Counted from the first letter of the stretch, positions 25,332-36,056 are shown. The stretch: DNA of 64,000 nucleotides from Granulicella sapmiensis (GCA_026225395.1 JAMFSR010000039.1:1-64000); one strand, 5' to 3'. The notes: a model not told the origin generated them from the letters alone. Made by a program: numbers and translations.

Positions 25332-28300
25332 ATGGGCTGGTGGAAACGCGCGCTGTGCAATGGATTGTCCCTGGCTGTAGTCTTGCTCTGTCTCGCTGTA
25401 CCGGCGATGGCACAGACCAGCACCGCTGACCTCGTAGGAACCGTTACGGATGTCAGCGGGGCCGTTGTTCCAAACGCAACAGTGACTGCCATTAATACGG
25501 GAACGGGGGAGAAACGTTCGACCAGGACTAACGACGCTGGCGAATACACCTTCAGCCTGCTCCAGGTGGGAACCTATTCGGTCTCGATTGAGTTCAGTGG
25601 TTTCAAACAATTTCGTGTTTCTGCCATGACGATTGCGGCCGGAGATCGTGCTCGTGTCGATGCTCAGCTGCAATTGGGCAACGTCAGCGAAGTGATCGAC
25701 GTGCAGAGCGTGGAGCCAGCGCTGCAGACCGATAACTCTACGACCGAGAGTCTGGTGGACAACGCTCAGGTAGAAGATCTTCCACTGAATGGGCGTAATG
25801 TCATCAATCTCGTCCAGGTACAGCCGGGAGTTACGCCAGGCCTAGCTGGGTCATACGGCTCCGGGTTGAAGCCAGACGATCATCGTCAGACGTCTTCCTA
25901 CTCGGCGAACGGTCAGACGGATCAGGCGAACAACAACTTGATCGACGGCTTCGATAACAACGAGCGCATGATCGGCGTCATTGGTGTCCGTCCTTCACCC
26001 GATGCCATCGATCAGGTGAAGATTTTTACCGGTCTTTACACTGCTGAGGTCGGCCGTTCTGCGGGAGGCGTCGTCAACCTACTCACGAAGTCGGGAACCA
26101 ATCATTTGCACGGCTCCGTGTACGAATACTTCCGGAATGACGAACTCGATGCGAACAACTACTTTGCGACTGGCCGAAAGGCGGAATTACGGCAGAATCA
26201 GTTTGGCGGCAGTATTGGCGGTCCGATTCACAAGGATAAGACTTTCTTCTTTGGCGACTACGAAGGATTCCGCCAGGTGTCCGGTGAGACGTTCGTGTCC
26301 ACGGTTCCTACGGCTTTTGAAGAAAACAATTGCAGCAAAGCCGGCTGCAACTTCTCCGATGTCATCAACTCCTACGGCGCTCCAGGCCCCGTCATTCCGG
26401 GCAACCTCATCAGTTCTGTCGGCATGGCGTACTTCAAACTCTATCCAGCGCCGAATTATGGTGGCGCTACTGCCACGGCGAACAACTTTTCGTACACGCC
26501 GAACATCGTTCAGGATTCGGACCTCTTTGATGCCCGTATCGACCATCACTTCAGTGGCAAGGACACGTTGTTTGGCCGCTACTCGTTCAACAACGTGAAT
26601 ACGGTTCTGCCTTCTCCGTTGCCGTCGGTCAATGGTGTTTCGCCGGGTGGTGGGACGTTCCAGTTCAACGGCCATTCTTATGAGCGTCAACAACAGGCAG
26701 GCCTGGTCTACACCCACATCTTCAGCCCGGGGCTGCTGCTTGAGCTCAGGGCAGGCTACCTGCGCAGCATCATCAATATGCTTCCGTCCAACTATGGACT
26801 TCAGTCTGCAACGGCCATCGGCTTCAGCAATATCAACATCGCGGGTGTTCCGGCAACGGACGGATTGCCCTCCTTCACAATGTCTGGCAACTATGCTTCG
26901 TTAGGAGACAGCGCTTTTGAGCCGGAGGGCGAGTATGACAACTCGTTCCAGTACATGGGCGATGTCGTCTACACGCATGGCAACCACAACATCAAGATCG
27001 GTGCCAGTCTCATTCGCCGCCAGGCCGAGAACACGCAGAGTCAGTTCCCGCGCGGGGCAGGTTTCATTCTCGGCGCGTTCACGGGCAGTGTGCTGGGCGA
27101 CCTCGTCACGGGCCAGGCAGCCGCCATTCAGCGTCAAATCGCCCTTGTCTCACCTGGACTCCGCTCATGGGAGCCCTCGGCATACATCCAGGATGACTGG
27201 CGCGCGTCTCAGGCTTTGACCATCAACGCCGGTGTGCGCTACGACATCTTTACGCCCTATACCTCCAGCAACAACGCCATTTCCAACTTCAACTTTTCCA
27301 GCGACCTTATCGTCGGCCCGGGCTTGACGGGCGTGAACCATTCCTCGCCCACCGCTGGCGTTAAACCTACTATGGAGACATCTCACCACGCCTTGGTTTC
27401 GCTCTTGACCTTGGACACAAGACTGTCGTTCGCGGTGGATTCGGTTTCAGCTTCTACCCCGGCAACTTCTCCCTCCAGTCGTTCATGAAGAACGCGCCCT
27501 ATACGTCGATCTTCCAGTGCGGCATCCTTATTGCGGGTACGGTACCCTGCGCGAATATTCCAGGTACCATTTCCGCTACCAATAACTACGCTCAGTATGG
27601 CGGCTCCGGGTTCGGCACACTGGGCTTTGCACCAAACGGTACCGGTGGTAATTACTACATGGGAGCTGGACTTCCCGCCACGTCTCCCAATCGTGTGGTG
27701 CTACCCAACGTCGATCCAGCAACGGCAACTAATCCCGCCGACTACTATGGCTCCGAGATCTTGGCGATGGATGTCAACTTCAGGCCTACCTATGTCGAGC
27801 AGTACAGCCTCGGCGTCCAGAAGGATTTCGCGGGGAATGTGTTCGGCGTGAACTACGTGGGCAATCTCGGACGTCGCCTCGTAGGTTATCCGAACCTCAA
27901 CCAGGCCCCCTACAATTGTCCTTCTGGCGATACCTGCACGGGCGGTGTGGCGCCGACGCCGATCGCCAGTTTACCGACGACCGTAGTCTCAACGGGAGTG
28001 AGCCAGGGCAAGTCGTCCTACAACGCCTTGCAGCTTAGCTTGGAGCGCCGCATGGCCAAGGGTCTTTCAGGAAATGCGAATTACACCTACGGCCACAATC
28101 TGAGTAATATTTCCACGAATGGCGAAGCTGCCGCCAACATCCCGAACCCTGATCAGTTTTCCTGCGTGGGAGCGTGCCACATCGACATCCCGGCAAGTGG
28201 GGGAAAGTACACCGTCGGCACTGGCTGGCAGAGCTACGATTATGGCAATTCGGAGATCGACGTTCGTCATCGCGTCGCCATCACGCTGAACTACGACCTG

Positions 28301-28804
28301 CCGTTCGGCGCGGCCTATACCGGCCTGCGCGGCGTTCTATTGAAAGGCTGGGCAACCAATGCGTTATGGTTATACCAAACAGGCCTACCCTTCACGGTGG
28401 AGAACTCGACGAGCACAGATGATGGCGGCACTTATGACGGGTTCACCAACTCACCCTCCCGTCCCAACATCATTGGTTCGCTCAAACTGGCGCATCCCGG
28501 CATTCATCAGTGGTTCAACACCGCTTCCTTTGCAGTACAGGACCCCGGCACTCTGGGTAATGAGGGTAAGAATGTGATCAACGCGCCTCGCGTCACGGCA
28601 CTCAATTTCTCGCTCTTCAAGACCTTCTCGTTGCCGCGTGAGACATCGCTGCAGCTCCGTGCTGAGTCCTTCAACCTCACGAACACGCCGAGCTTCAATC
28701 CGCCGGACAACAACCTTGGCGATGCGACTTTCGGCGTCATCAATTCCACGATTCCGGGTGTACCTCCGCGTCAAATCCAGTTCGCTGCGAAGATCCTTTT
28801 CTAG
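25332..28804 (+). pseudogene. TonB-dependent receptor (Oar-like), disrupted by a one-base frameshift
   Basis: Two frames together encode one receptor of about 1158 residues. The first (25332-27488) has a signal peptide, a carboxypeptidase-regulatory domain (VGTVTDVSGAVVPNATVTA), a plug with LPLNGRNVINL and part of the barrel. Homology then leaves this frame near 27363-27365 and continues one frame over as TYYGDISPRLGF, FSFYPGNFSLQSF and the rest to 28804, ending PRQIQFAAKILF. A loss of one A from a run at GTTAAACC explains it. The second open frame (27485-28804) begins with an internal ATG and lacks a signal, so it is not an independent gene. Either a real mutation or a sequencing error. Intact, it would import an unidentified substrate across the outer membrane. 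Confidence 0.85.
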
Positions 28805-29185
28805 GGCCGCGGTGGCGCGGTCATTGCCGATCGGCGATACACCGGTACGTGGATGGAAGAACGATGCATTTCCGTGACTTCGCAGGCTCCCTCAAGCTCG
28901 GAACACTTGAACGCGATATGCAGCCACTTGCTCAAATAGGGCGTTCGCCTCGTGTCTTCGCACAGAACCTTTCTTGTGGACAAGATAGATTCGGTACCGG
29001 GCATCGTCGGTGGCTTATTGTTGATGTTATATCTAACAATAGGACTTATTCTGATTGGCGCCCCCAGTTGCTAATGCCTGATCGTTATCGTTATGCGGAG
29101 GCTCACTAAACGTTCCGAAAGCTATTGCGAGTAAGGTGCTTTATTCGTCGCACCCAGCCGGGTATTCAGCGATATTGAGAGGTCT
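28805..29185. other. 381-bp region between the broken receptor and the FAD/Fe-S gene
   Basis: No convincing gene. It contains the inverted repeat at 29016-29041 and must hold the promoter of the dehydrogenase gene. Confidence 0.4.
29016..29041. promoter_or_regulatory. Inverted repeat upstream of the FAD/Fe-S dehydrogenase gene
   Basis: TATTGTT (29016-29022) and AACAATA (29035-29041) are perfect 7-bp arms with 12 bp between. It lies about 145 bp upstream of the start at 29186 and may be an operator. Confidence 0.4.
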
Positions 29186-32104
29186 ATGGAGTCTTCTGCG
29201 TTTGTCATTCTGCCTAGTTCACATGTCAAGGCGCATGGCGTGTTTCCTGACTCGGTTCAGTTGGCAACGCTGCTACGTGAGACGGTGCGTGGAGAGGTTC
29301 GGTTCGACGAGGGAGCACGCGCGTTGTACGCAACGGACGCCTCGAATTATCGGCATATTCCGATTGGTCTAGTGATTCCTCGGGACGAGGATGATGTGAT
29401 TGCGACGGTCGCGGCTTGCAGGAAATTTGAAGCTCCCCTGCTGTCTCGAGGTGCTGGCACGAGTCTGGCGGGCCAGGGATGCAATGCTGCGGTCATCCTC
29501 GACTTTTCGAAGTACATGAACAACATGGGCCCGGTTAACGTTGAGGATCGCACGGTGGAGGTGCAGCCTGGGATAGTGCTAGATCGCGTACGCGAGAAGG
29601 CCGAGGAGTATGCGCTGACATTTGCTCCGGATCCGGCGACTCATAGCCGATGCACTCTGGGTGGGATGATTGGGAACAACTCCTGCGGGGTTCATGCACT
29701 GATGGGTGGGAAGACGGTCGATAACATCGCCTCGCTTGATCTGCTGTTATACGACGGGACGAGGATTCGGGTGGGATCGACAACGGAAGAAGGGTTGGAA
29801 CAGGTGATTGCTGACGGGGGTCGCGTTGGCGAGATCTACGCGGGATTGAAGGCGATTCGCGATCAACATGCGTCGCAGGTCAGGGAGCGTTTTCCGGACA
29901 TTCCGCGGCGGGTCTCTGGATTCAATCTGGATCAACTTCTGCCGGAGAACAACTTCAATGTGGCGAGGGCGCTGGTAGGCAGCGAGGGGACGTGCGCAGT
30001 AATCTTGTCGGCGACCCTGAACCTCACGAAAAGCCCTCAATTCCGCACATTGGTTGGGATCGGGTTCCCGGATATCTTCATCGCGGCTGACCATGTGCCG
30101 CAGATCTTGACACATGGGCTGATCGGTTTAGAAGGGATAGACGGGCTCCTGCTGGATGCGTTGCGACGGAAGCAGAAGTCGCTCGACGATTTGAAGCTTC
30201 TGCCTGGTGGAGAGGGGTTTCTGTTGGCCGAGTTTGGAGGGGATACTCAGGCGGAGTCCGATGCGAAGGCCGCGGGTTTGGCGCTGGCCTTGCGTGAAAT
30301 CGCTACTTCGCGGATTTATACGAAACGCGAGGCGGCGCGGGTTTGGCATATTCGCGAGTCGGGTCTTGGGGCTACGGCATTCGTTCCTGGCAAGGGGACT
30401 GGTTGGGAGGGTTGGGAGGACTCTGCGGTCGACCCAACGAAGCTTGGGCTTTACCTGCGCGAGATATATGCATTGATGAACGAGTTTGGATATTCGTGCC
30501 CGATGTATGGGCACTTTGGGCAAGGCTGCGTGCATATGCGGCACAACTTCGACCTCGAAAGCGCCCAGGGTATCCTCGACTTCCGGATGTTCATGGATCG
30601 GGCGGCGGATATCTGCCTCAAGTACGGAGGATCCCTATCAGGCGAGCATGGCGATGGCCAGGCCCGTGGGGCTCTGCTGCCGAAGATGTTCGGGCCAGAG
30701 CTGATGGAAGCATTTCGCGCGTTCAAGAGGCTTTGGGATCCGACCGGGAAGATGAATCCCGGTAAGCTGATTGATGCCCACGAGCCGCATGAGGATTTGC
30801 GGTTGGGCGCGGACTATAAGCCGTGGAAACCGAAAACGCACTTTGCGTTTCTGGAGGATGGAGGATCACTTGCTTCGGCGGCGCTACGGTGCGTGGGCGT
30901 GGGAGCTTGCCGGAAGGTCGATGCAGGCACTATGTGTCCGAGCTTCATGGCGACGCGGGAGGAGCTGCACTCAACGCGTGGGCGCGCGCATATGCTCTGG
31001 GAATTGATGCAAGGCGAGGTGCTGCCGAACAAGTGGAAGAACGAGCAGGTGAAAGAGGCACTTGACCTCTGCCTATCCTGTAAGGCCTGCAAAAGCGAGT
31101 GTCCGGTGAGCGTGGACATGGCCACGTACAAGGCTGAGTTCCTGGCGCATCACTACGAGGACAAAACGCGTCCTATCGCACACTATGCGTTTGCGCGGAT
31201 AGATCGCTGGGCTCGACTGGCTTCTCTGATGCCTGGGATCTCGAATTTCTTCGGGAGCGCGCCGGGACTGAGCGGACTGATGAAGGAGGTGTTGCATATC
31301 GCGCCACAAAGGACGCTGCCGAAGTTCGCGAAGGCCTATACCCGGCGAAAAAGGAAGGTTTCGGCGGCGGCTGGGATGGAGGTCTTTCTTTGGGCCGATA
31401 CGTTCAACAATTACATGCATCCGGCGACCATGCAGGCGGCGGATGAGGTCCTAACCGGGGCGGGCTTCAAAGTTACGCTGCCAACGAAGCATATTTGCTG
31501 TGGACGCCCGCTGTATGACTTCGGGATGCTGGATGTGGCGAAGAAGTATCTGCTGAGCGTGATGGATGCTCTGGAGATGCAGCTTGCCACGGGCACACCG
31601 ATCGTGGTGCTCGAGCCGAGTTGCGCGACGGTTTTTCGTGATGAGCTACTGAATTTGCTGCCGGACGATCCGCGCTCGAAGAAGCTGGCGACGCAAACGT
31701 TGCTGCTGAGCGAATTTCTGGTGAAGTACGCGCCGGAATACAAGGCGCCCGCGATCTCGAAGAAGATCATCGTGCATGGACACTGCCATCATCGGGCAAT
31801 TATGTCGATGAAGGATGAGATGACCGTGCTGCAGGGAAGTGGTGCTGAGGTGCAGTTGCTGGATTCGGGCTGCTGCGGGATGGCAGGGCCGTTTGGGTTT
31901 GAAAAGGATAAGTACGAGGTTTCGCAGACGCTGGCGGAGAGGGTCCTGCTTCCCGAGGTGCGGGCGCAGAGGGCGGCGGTGATTGTCAGTGATGGGTTCA
32001 GTTGCCGGGAGCAGATCGCGCAGAACTCGGATGTGCGGGCGTTGCACCTGGCGGAGCTGCTTGCTGAGAAGAGTGAGGACTTCCCTCATAACTATAGGCA
32101 TTGA
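29186..32104 (+). CDS. FAD-linked oxidase with Fe-S and CCG domains (D-2-hydroxyacid dehydrogenase, YdiJ/GlcD-like)
   Basis: 972 residues. The N-terminal half is a FAD_binding_4/FAD-oxidase_C flavoprotein (LLSRGAGTSLAGQGCN, DPATHSRCTLGGMIGNNSCG). The middle has 4Fe-4S ligands (CRKVDAGTMCPS and CLSCKACKSECP). The C-terminus has two CCG cysteine-rich motifs (HICCGRPLYDFG and DSGCCGMAGPFG). This order is that of the D-lactate/D-2-hydroxyglutarate dehydrogenase family, which passes electrons to the respiratory chain. It would yield pyruvate or another 2-oxoacid. It stands alone between the receptor and the catabolic cluster; the exact substrate cannot be read from the sequence. Confidence 0.87.
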   Translation: MESSAFVILPSSHVKAHGVFPDSVQLATLLRETVRGEVRFDEGARALYATDASNYRHIPIGLVIPRDEDDVIATVAACRKFEAPLLSRGAGTSLAGQGCNAAVILDFSKYMNNMGPVNVEDRTVEVQPGIVLDRVREKAEEYALTFAPDPATHSRCTLGGMIGNNSCGVHALMGGKTVDNIASLDLLLYDGTRIRVGSTTEEGLEQVIADGGRVGEIYAGLKAIRDQHASQVRERFPDIPRRVSGFNLDQLLPENNFNVARALVGSEGTCAVILSATLNLTKSPQFRTLVGIGFPDIFIAADHVPQILTHGLIGLEGIDGLLLDALRRKQKSLDDLKLLPGGEGFLLAEFGGDTQAESDAKAAGLALALREIATSRIYTKREAARVWHIRESGLGATAFVPGKGTGWEGWEDSAVDPTKLGLYLREIYALMNEFGYSCPMYGHFGQGCVHMRHNFDLESAQGILDFRMFMDRAADICLKYGGSLSGEHGDGQARGALLPKMFGPELMEAFRAFKRLWDPTGKMNPGKLIDAHEPHEDLRLGADYKPWKPKTHFAFLEDGGSLASAALRCVGVGACRKVDAGTMCPSFMATREELHSTRGRAHMLWELMQGEVLPNKWKNEQVKEALDLCLSCKACKSECPVSVDMATYKAEFLAHHYEDKTRPIAHYAFARIDRWARLASLMPGISNFFGSAPGLSGLMKEVLHIAPQRTLPKFAKAYTRRKRKVSAAAGMEVFLWADTFNNYMHPATMQAADEVLTGAGFKVTLPTKHICCGRPLYDFGMLDVAKKYLLSVMDALEMQLATGTPIVVLEPSCATVFRDELLNLLPDDPRSKKLATQTLLLSEFLVKYAPEYKAPAISKKIIVHGHCHHRAIMSMKDEMTVLQGSGAEVQLLDSGCCGMAGPFGFEKDKYEVSQTLAERVLLPEVRAQRAAVIVSDGFSCREQIAQNSDVRALHLAELLAEKSEDFPHNYRH

Positions 32105-32201
32105 GGCCACGCATTTCAGAAGCCGCCGTCGACAAAGTAGACCTCGATGCTATCGCTACGTGCAACGGATAAGAATCCGCGCGCTCCAGGCGTTGGATGC
32201 T

Positions 32202-33185
32202 TCAGCCCATCGACGTCCACCTTGCAAGCGTTCCGCCTGACGGTTCGATGCCTGCGAACTTGGTCATCTCCTCGCGCCACCGCTGCGGCGGACCGCCGCC
32301 CCAGGGCACAAGCGAGACGCTCTGCGTCGAAAGCCAGGTGTTCGGAAGGTCCTCCGGGTCCATGAACTGCATGGGAGGAAGGATAAATTCAATGCGGTGA
32401 CCGTCCGGGTCGCGGAAGTAGATGAAGATGCCGTTGGGCGGGCCGTGTCTGCCTGGGCCGTGCTCGACGTTGCGGCCGTAACCGAGATTGCCGGCGATGT
32501 CGGCCGCGCGGAATATGGCCTGGAGGTCAGAGACGACGTAAGAAGAGTGGTGCAGGCGCGGGCCTGCGGCCTGGCCGAGAACGAGGTCGTGTGGATTGCC
32601 CTTGCGGGTGAGGAAGGCGCTGAGGATCTGTCCCGTATCGACGTGGGTGGTGTACTTGGACGGACGGAAGCCGAGTTCCATGCATTTCGCGAACATGCCG
32701 GGGACATCCGCCACGACGCACTGGTAGTGGTCGAGCCGGAGGACACGTCCTCCCTTTTGAGCGGGGAAGTTATTCAGCAGCCTCGGGACAACTGGCATGC
32801 CTGAGCAGAGCTCGATGGGGGGGGCGCCTGCTGCAAAAGTGGTGAGAAGAGAGAGGCTTTGATAGGGGCGGTCGACAAATTCGGCCGTGCCGCCGTTCGC
32901 GTTGAGGTATTCGTACGCGCGGCGCAGGTCGTCTTCCGAGCCGACACGCATTCCGATACATTCCGCAGCCGGTTCACCTTTTGTACGCATGAGGACGATG
33001 CTGTGATGGCAAGATTCTTCGATGCCGCGAAGATACGCGACGTCAGCATCTTGGTCGCTGATGACAAATCCAAGGATTTCGGTGTAGAACCGGAGGCTTT
33101 CGGCGAGGTCCTTGACGTAGTAGCGCACATGACTCGCGCGCGTGATGTTGAAGGGAGGCGTCGTCGAAACCGGAGGAATGCTCAT
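32202..33185 (-). CDS. VOC-superfamily extradiol (catechol 2,3-dioxygenase-like) protein
   Basis: 327 residues with two glyoxalase-like modules. Likely metal ligands are His in LDHYQCVV, His in HHSSYVV and Glu in GHRIEFI, as in type I extradiol dioxygenases such as HpaD. It would use Fe(II) or Mn(II) and O2 to open a catecholic ring next to the two hydroxyls. It is the last of a leftward group with two MFS transporters and near a LigJ-like hydratase, consistent with meta-cleavage of an aromatic acid. A non-dioxygenase VOC function is possible. The last residues after about 300 look like a poorly structured tail. Confidence 0.8.
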   Translation of the reverse strand: MSIPPVSTTPPFNITRASHVRYYVKDLAESLRFYTEILGFVISDQDADVAYLRGIEESCHHSIVLMRTKGEPAAECIGMRVGSEDDLRRAYEYLNANGGTAEFVDRPYQSLSLLTTFAAGAPPIELCSGMPVVPRLLNNFPAQKGGRVLRLDHYQCVVADVPGMFAKCMELGFRPSKYTTHVDTGQILSAFLTRKGNPHDLVLGQAAGPRLHHSSYVVSDLQAIFRAADIAGNLGYGRNVEHGPGRHGPPNGIFIYFRDPDGHRIEFILPPMQFMDPEDLPNTWLSTQSVSLVPWGGGPPQRWREEMTKFAGIEPSGGTLARWTSMG

Positions 33186-33209
33186 TAGTCGGCATTATTG
33201 CACAAGATG

Positions 33210-33219
33210 CTGTCGACAG
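33210..33219. promoter_or_regulatory. Palindrome CTGTCGACAG upstream of the VOC gene
   Basis: A perfect 10-bp palindrome 25 bp upstream of ATG 33185, in the 79-bp gap after the MFS gene. It could be an operator, or chance. Confidence 0.3.
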
Positions 33220-33264
33220 TCATTCGCGCGCAGCGTTTCGTACTTGCTGTGTATTTCCGTAAGC

Positions 33265-34491
33265 TCAGGCACGGCCGAGGCGGTCGAGCTTGCGCAGGCC
33301 GGGGAAGAGGCGCATCCATAGAAGCGCAACGATGATGCTGCCGACACCGCCGATAATCGTCGCGGGAATAAGGCCGAACCATGAGGCTGTGAGGCCGGAT
33401 TCGAATTCGCCTAACTGATTCGAGGTGCCGATGAAGAGAGAGTTAACCGCGCTGACCCGACCGCGCATCTCGTTCGGGGTTTCAAGCTGCACGAGCGACG
33501 AGCGCACGACGACGCTGACGACGTCCGCACCGCCGAGCACCATGAGGATGGGCATCGAAAGCCAGAGGGAACGCGAGAGCGAGAAGGCTACGGTGGCGAG
33601 GCCGAAAATGACGACGGCGGTGAACATGCGAATACCCGCGCGGGTCTTGATGGGATGGTGCGCGAGCCACACGGATGTGGAGAGCGCGCCTACCGCAGGC
33701 GACAGGCGCAGCAGGCCGAGTCCCCATGGCCCCGTATGGAGGATGTCTCGCGTATAGGCGGGAAGCAGCGCGGTGGCGCCGCCGAGCAGGACTGCGAATA
33801 GATCGAGCGAGATGGCGCCGAGGATGTTCTTGTGGTCGCGGATGTAATGGATGCCGGAGAAGATCGAGCTTGCGGTTGCGGGTTTTACTTCAGCCTTGCG
33901 CCAAGGTCGAATAGTGGTGGAAAGCGCGCAGGCGCAGAGAAACAACGCGGTGCAAGTGAGGTACGGCACTTGCGCGCCCGCGATGTAGAGCAGGCCGCCG
34001 AGCGCAGGGCCGAGGATGGAGGCCGTCTGGTTAGCGGAGGATGACCAGGCGATGGCTTGCGGGACGAGATCGTCGTCGACCAACGTTGGGACCAGGGCTT
34101 GGGTGGATGGGGCTTCAAAGGCTCGCGCTGCACCGAGGATAGCGACGCCGGCGAAGATTCCGGCGGGGCGTAGATGATGCAGCAGCGATGCGATGCCGAG
34201 TGTTGCGGCGGTGATCGATTCGATGGCTTGGCAAACTGCGAGGATGGATTTGCGACTGACCCGATCAGCGACGTGTCCTACCAGCAGCATCAGGATGAGC
34301 ATGGGAAGAAACTGCACCAGGCCCACAATGCCCAAGGCTAAGGTGCTGTGCGTGAGGGCATACATCTGCCAGCCCACGGCGACCCCGAACATCTGGTAGC
34401 TGACGGAAGAGAAGACGCGGGCAATCCAGAATCGCGCGTAAGAGCGCACGCGAAAGACGGAACTGGCAGAGGGGGTCAACGGAGATGCCAC
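33265..34491 (-). CDS. MFS transporter (EntS/MFS_3-like exporter)
   Basis: 408 residues from a GTG start, with 10-12 predicted membrane segments. The N-terminus FRVRSYARFWIARVFSSVSYQMFGVAVGWQMYALT and the loop VGHVADRVSRKSILAV match the MFS_3 group that includes enterobactin exporter-like proteins. It is in the inner membrane, with unknown cargo. It lies between another MFS gene and the VOC gene, all leftward; gaps of 79 and 147 bp allow separate promoters. A similar protein occurs at 42696-44033. Confidence 0.85.
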   Translation of the reverse strand: MASPLTPSASSVFRVRSYARFWIARVFSSVSYQMFGVAVGWQMYALTHSTLALGIVGLVQFLPMLILMLLVGHVADRVSRKSILAVCQAIESITAATLGIASLLHHLRPAGIFAGVAILGAARAFEAPSTQALVPTLVDDDLVPQAIAWSSSANQTASILGPALGGLLYIAGAQVPYLTCTALFLCACALSTTIRPWRKAEVKPATASSIFSGIHYIRDHKNILGAISLDLFAVLLGGATALLPAYTRDILHTGPWGLGLLRLSPAVGALSTSVWLAHHPIKTRAGIRMFTAVVIFGLATVAFSLSRSLWLSMPILMVLGGADVVSVVVRSSLVQLETPNEMRGRVSAVNSLFIGTSNQLGEFESGLTASWFGLIPATIIGGVGSIIVALLWMRLFPGLRKLDRLGRA

Positions 34492-34638
34492 ATATTCAGG
34501 CTACCAAATAGGCCGAAGGCAAAAGGCATGTGGACACGCTTGCCGGGTCGCATAGCAAGCGACCCGGACATGCATGCATCAGGATGCGGCAGCTGCCGCC
34601 TGTCGTGGTGTGATTCTGCTGCGCCGCGAATGGATCGC

Positions 34639-35937
34639 TCAAGCTGCGGCGGGAGCCTCAGGCAGCCTTGGCGCCCATTTCTCTTGAAGCAGGAAGAAGG
34701 TGGTCAGGGCGCCGATGACCAAGAAGACAAAGATCACCTGCATGGGGGCCGTGTAGCCTCCCGTGGTGTCCAGTAGCCACCCGGAGACGATCGGGGCGGC
34801 GATGCCAGCCAGGGCCGTGGAGACCATCTGCACCCCGGTGACGATGCCGACCGCTGGCTTGGGGATCAGGGTTAGGCGGCACAGGGCGAGATGGTTGGCC
34901 GTGGCCAAGCCCAGGCCCGACAGGGAGACCACCGTCCAGAACAGCGCGACATTGACCGAGGTTGTTTTGGCCCCGAGCAATTCAGTGCAGGCGAGCACGA
35001 AACCACCGATCACGAAGGCCTTGCGGACGATCACCTTGTCCATGCCCCGCTTGATCATGATGTCGGCAGCCCATCCGGCAAGCAGGGCGACGATGGCGAT
35101 GCCCATGAAGCTGAAGAAGGTATAGAGGCGTTCCTTCTGAAACGACAGGTGGTGGTGATTTTTCAGGTAATCCGGCAACCACGTCATGTCGTAGAAGACG
35201 AAGTAATTATAGCAGAAGTTGATGATGATGGTCCCCCATACCAGTGGGCTAGAGAGGATAGCGCTCATCGGGATAGCGGACTTGTATCGCGCACCCGGTG
35301 CTTGCCGGGCCACCCGCGGCTTGTCGTTATTCACCAGTAGCATCCATGGGATCAACCACAGCAGGCCGCCAAGGCCGATAATGAGGAACATCGACTGCCA
35401 ACCATAGGCAACCATCAGAAAGCCAGCGACCAATGGACCGATCGCCGGACCGACCTTGGTCCCTATCATAAAAATGCCGACTGCGAGTCCGCTTTGGGTT
35501 TCTGCGAAGTTGTTGCGGATCCAACGATAGCTCGCCGGCATCATCACGGCCTCGCCGGCGCCGACGGCCAGGCGCGTTGCTGTCAGACCGCCCACATTAT
35601 GCACCACGCCCGTGGCCGCCGAGCCCAAGCACCAAAAGACGAAGCTGATCGCATACGGTACCTTGTAGCCATACCGGTCCACGAACCAGCCCATGGGAAT
35701 CTGCAGAACCATGTAGGACCAAAAAAAGACCGAGTTCAAAATCCCAAGGTCGGTCTTGGACAGATGGAATTGCAGGATGAACGATTTATCAAGTTGCGCT
35801 TGAGGAAGGTTCGTCCGAGATGCGAAGGCGAGAATGGCGCCAAGGCATAAGAGGACGAGGATTGACCAGCGCTTCCAGGCGACCGATTCGGTTTCCTGGG
35901 ATAAATTAATTTTGTCGATTGCCAGATCCGACCTCAC
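34639..35937 (-). CDS. MFS transporter, anion:cation symporter (ACS) type
   Basis: 432 residues with a GTG start and 12 membrane segments. RTNLPQAQLDKSFILQFHLSKTDLGILNSVFFWSY, GWFVDRYGYKVPYAISF and GEAVMMPASYRWIRNNF are typical of the ACS family, which imports hexuronates, phthalate and other organic acids with protons. It is the likely uptake system for the acid degraded by the adjacent amidohydrolase, hydratase and decarboxylase-like genes. A paralogue starts at 63205. Confidence 0.87.
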   Translation of the reverse strand: MRSDLAIDKINLSQETESVAWKRWSILVLLCLGAILAFASRTNLPQAQLDKSFILQFHLSKTDLGILNSVFFWSYMVLQIPMGWFVDRYGYKVPYAISFVFWCLGSAATGVVHNVGGLTATRLAVGAGEAVMMPASYRWIRNNFAETQSGLAVGIFMIGTKVGPAIGPLVAGFLMVAYGWQSMFLIIGLGGLLWLIPWMLLVNNDKPRVARQAPGARYKSAIPMSAILSSPLVWGTIIINFCYNYFVFYDMTWLPDYLKNHHHLSFQKERLYTFFSFMGIAIVALLAGWAADIMIKRGMDKVIVRKAFVIGGFVLACTELLGAKTTSVNVALFWTVVSLSGLGLATANHLALCRLTLIPKPAVGIVTGVQMVSTALAGIAAPIVSGWLLDTTGGYTAPMQVIFVFLVIGALTTFFLLQEKWAPRLPEAPAAA

Positions 35938-36056
35938 TATGATGTTCCTCTCTGATTCTCGTTCCCAAAGAATTACCTACCCGAATCACTCTGGTCTCAC
36001 AAGTGGGGAGGATGACCAATGTGGAAGGCGGATAGCCGGCTAAAAGCAGCTCAAAC

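Noticed and set aside
27357..27370. Programmed -1 ribosomal frameshift in the TonB receptor
   Set aside because: A -1 shift would restore the frame, but GTTAAAC is not a standard X-XXY-YYZ slippery heptamer in the right frame and no strong downstream stem was seen; a base loss is simpler.
27485..28804. Independent gene for the second half of the receptor
   Set aside because: It starts inside the barrel without a signal peptide, and its homology continues upstream in the same frame before the ATG.
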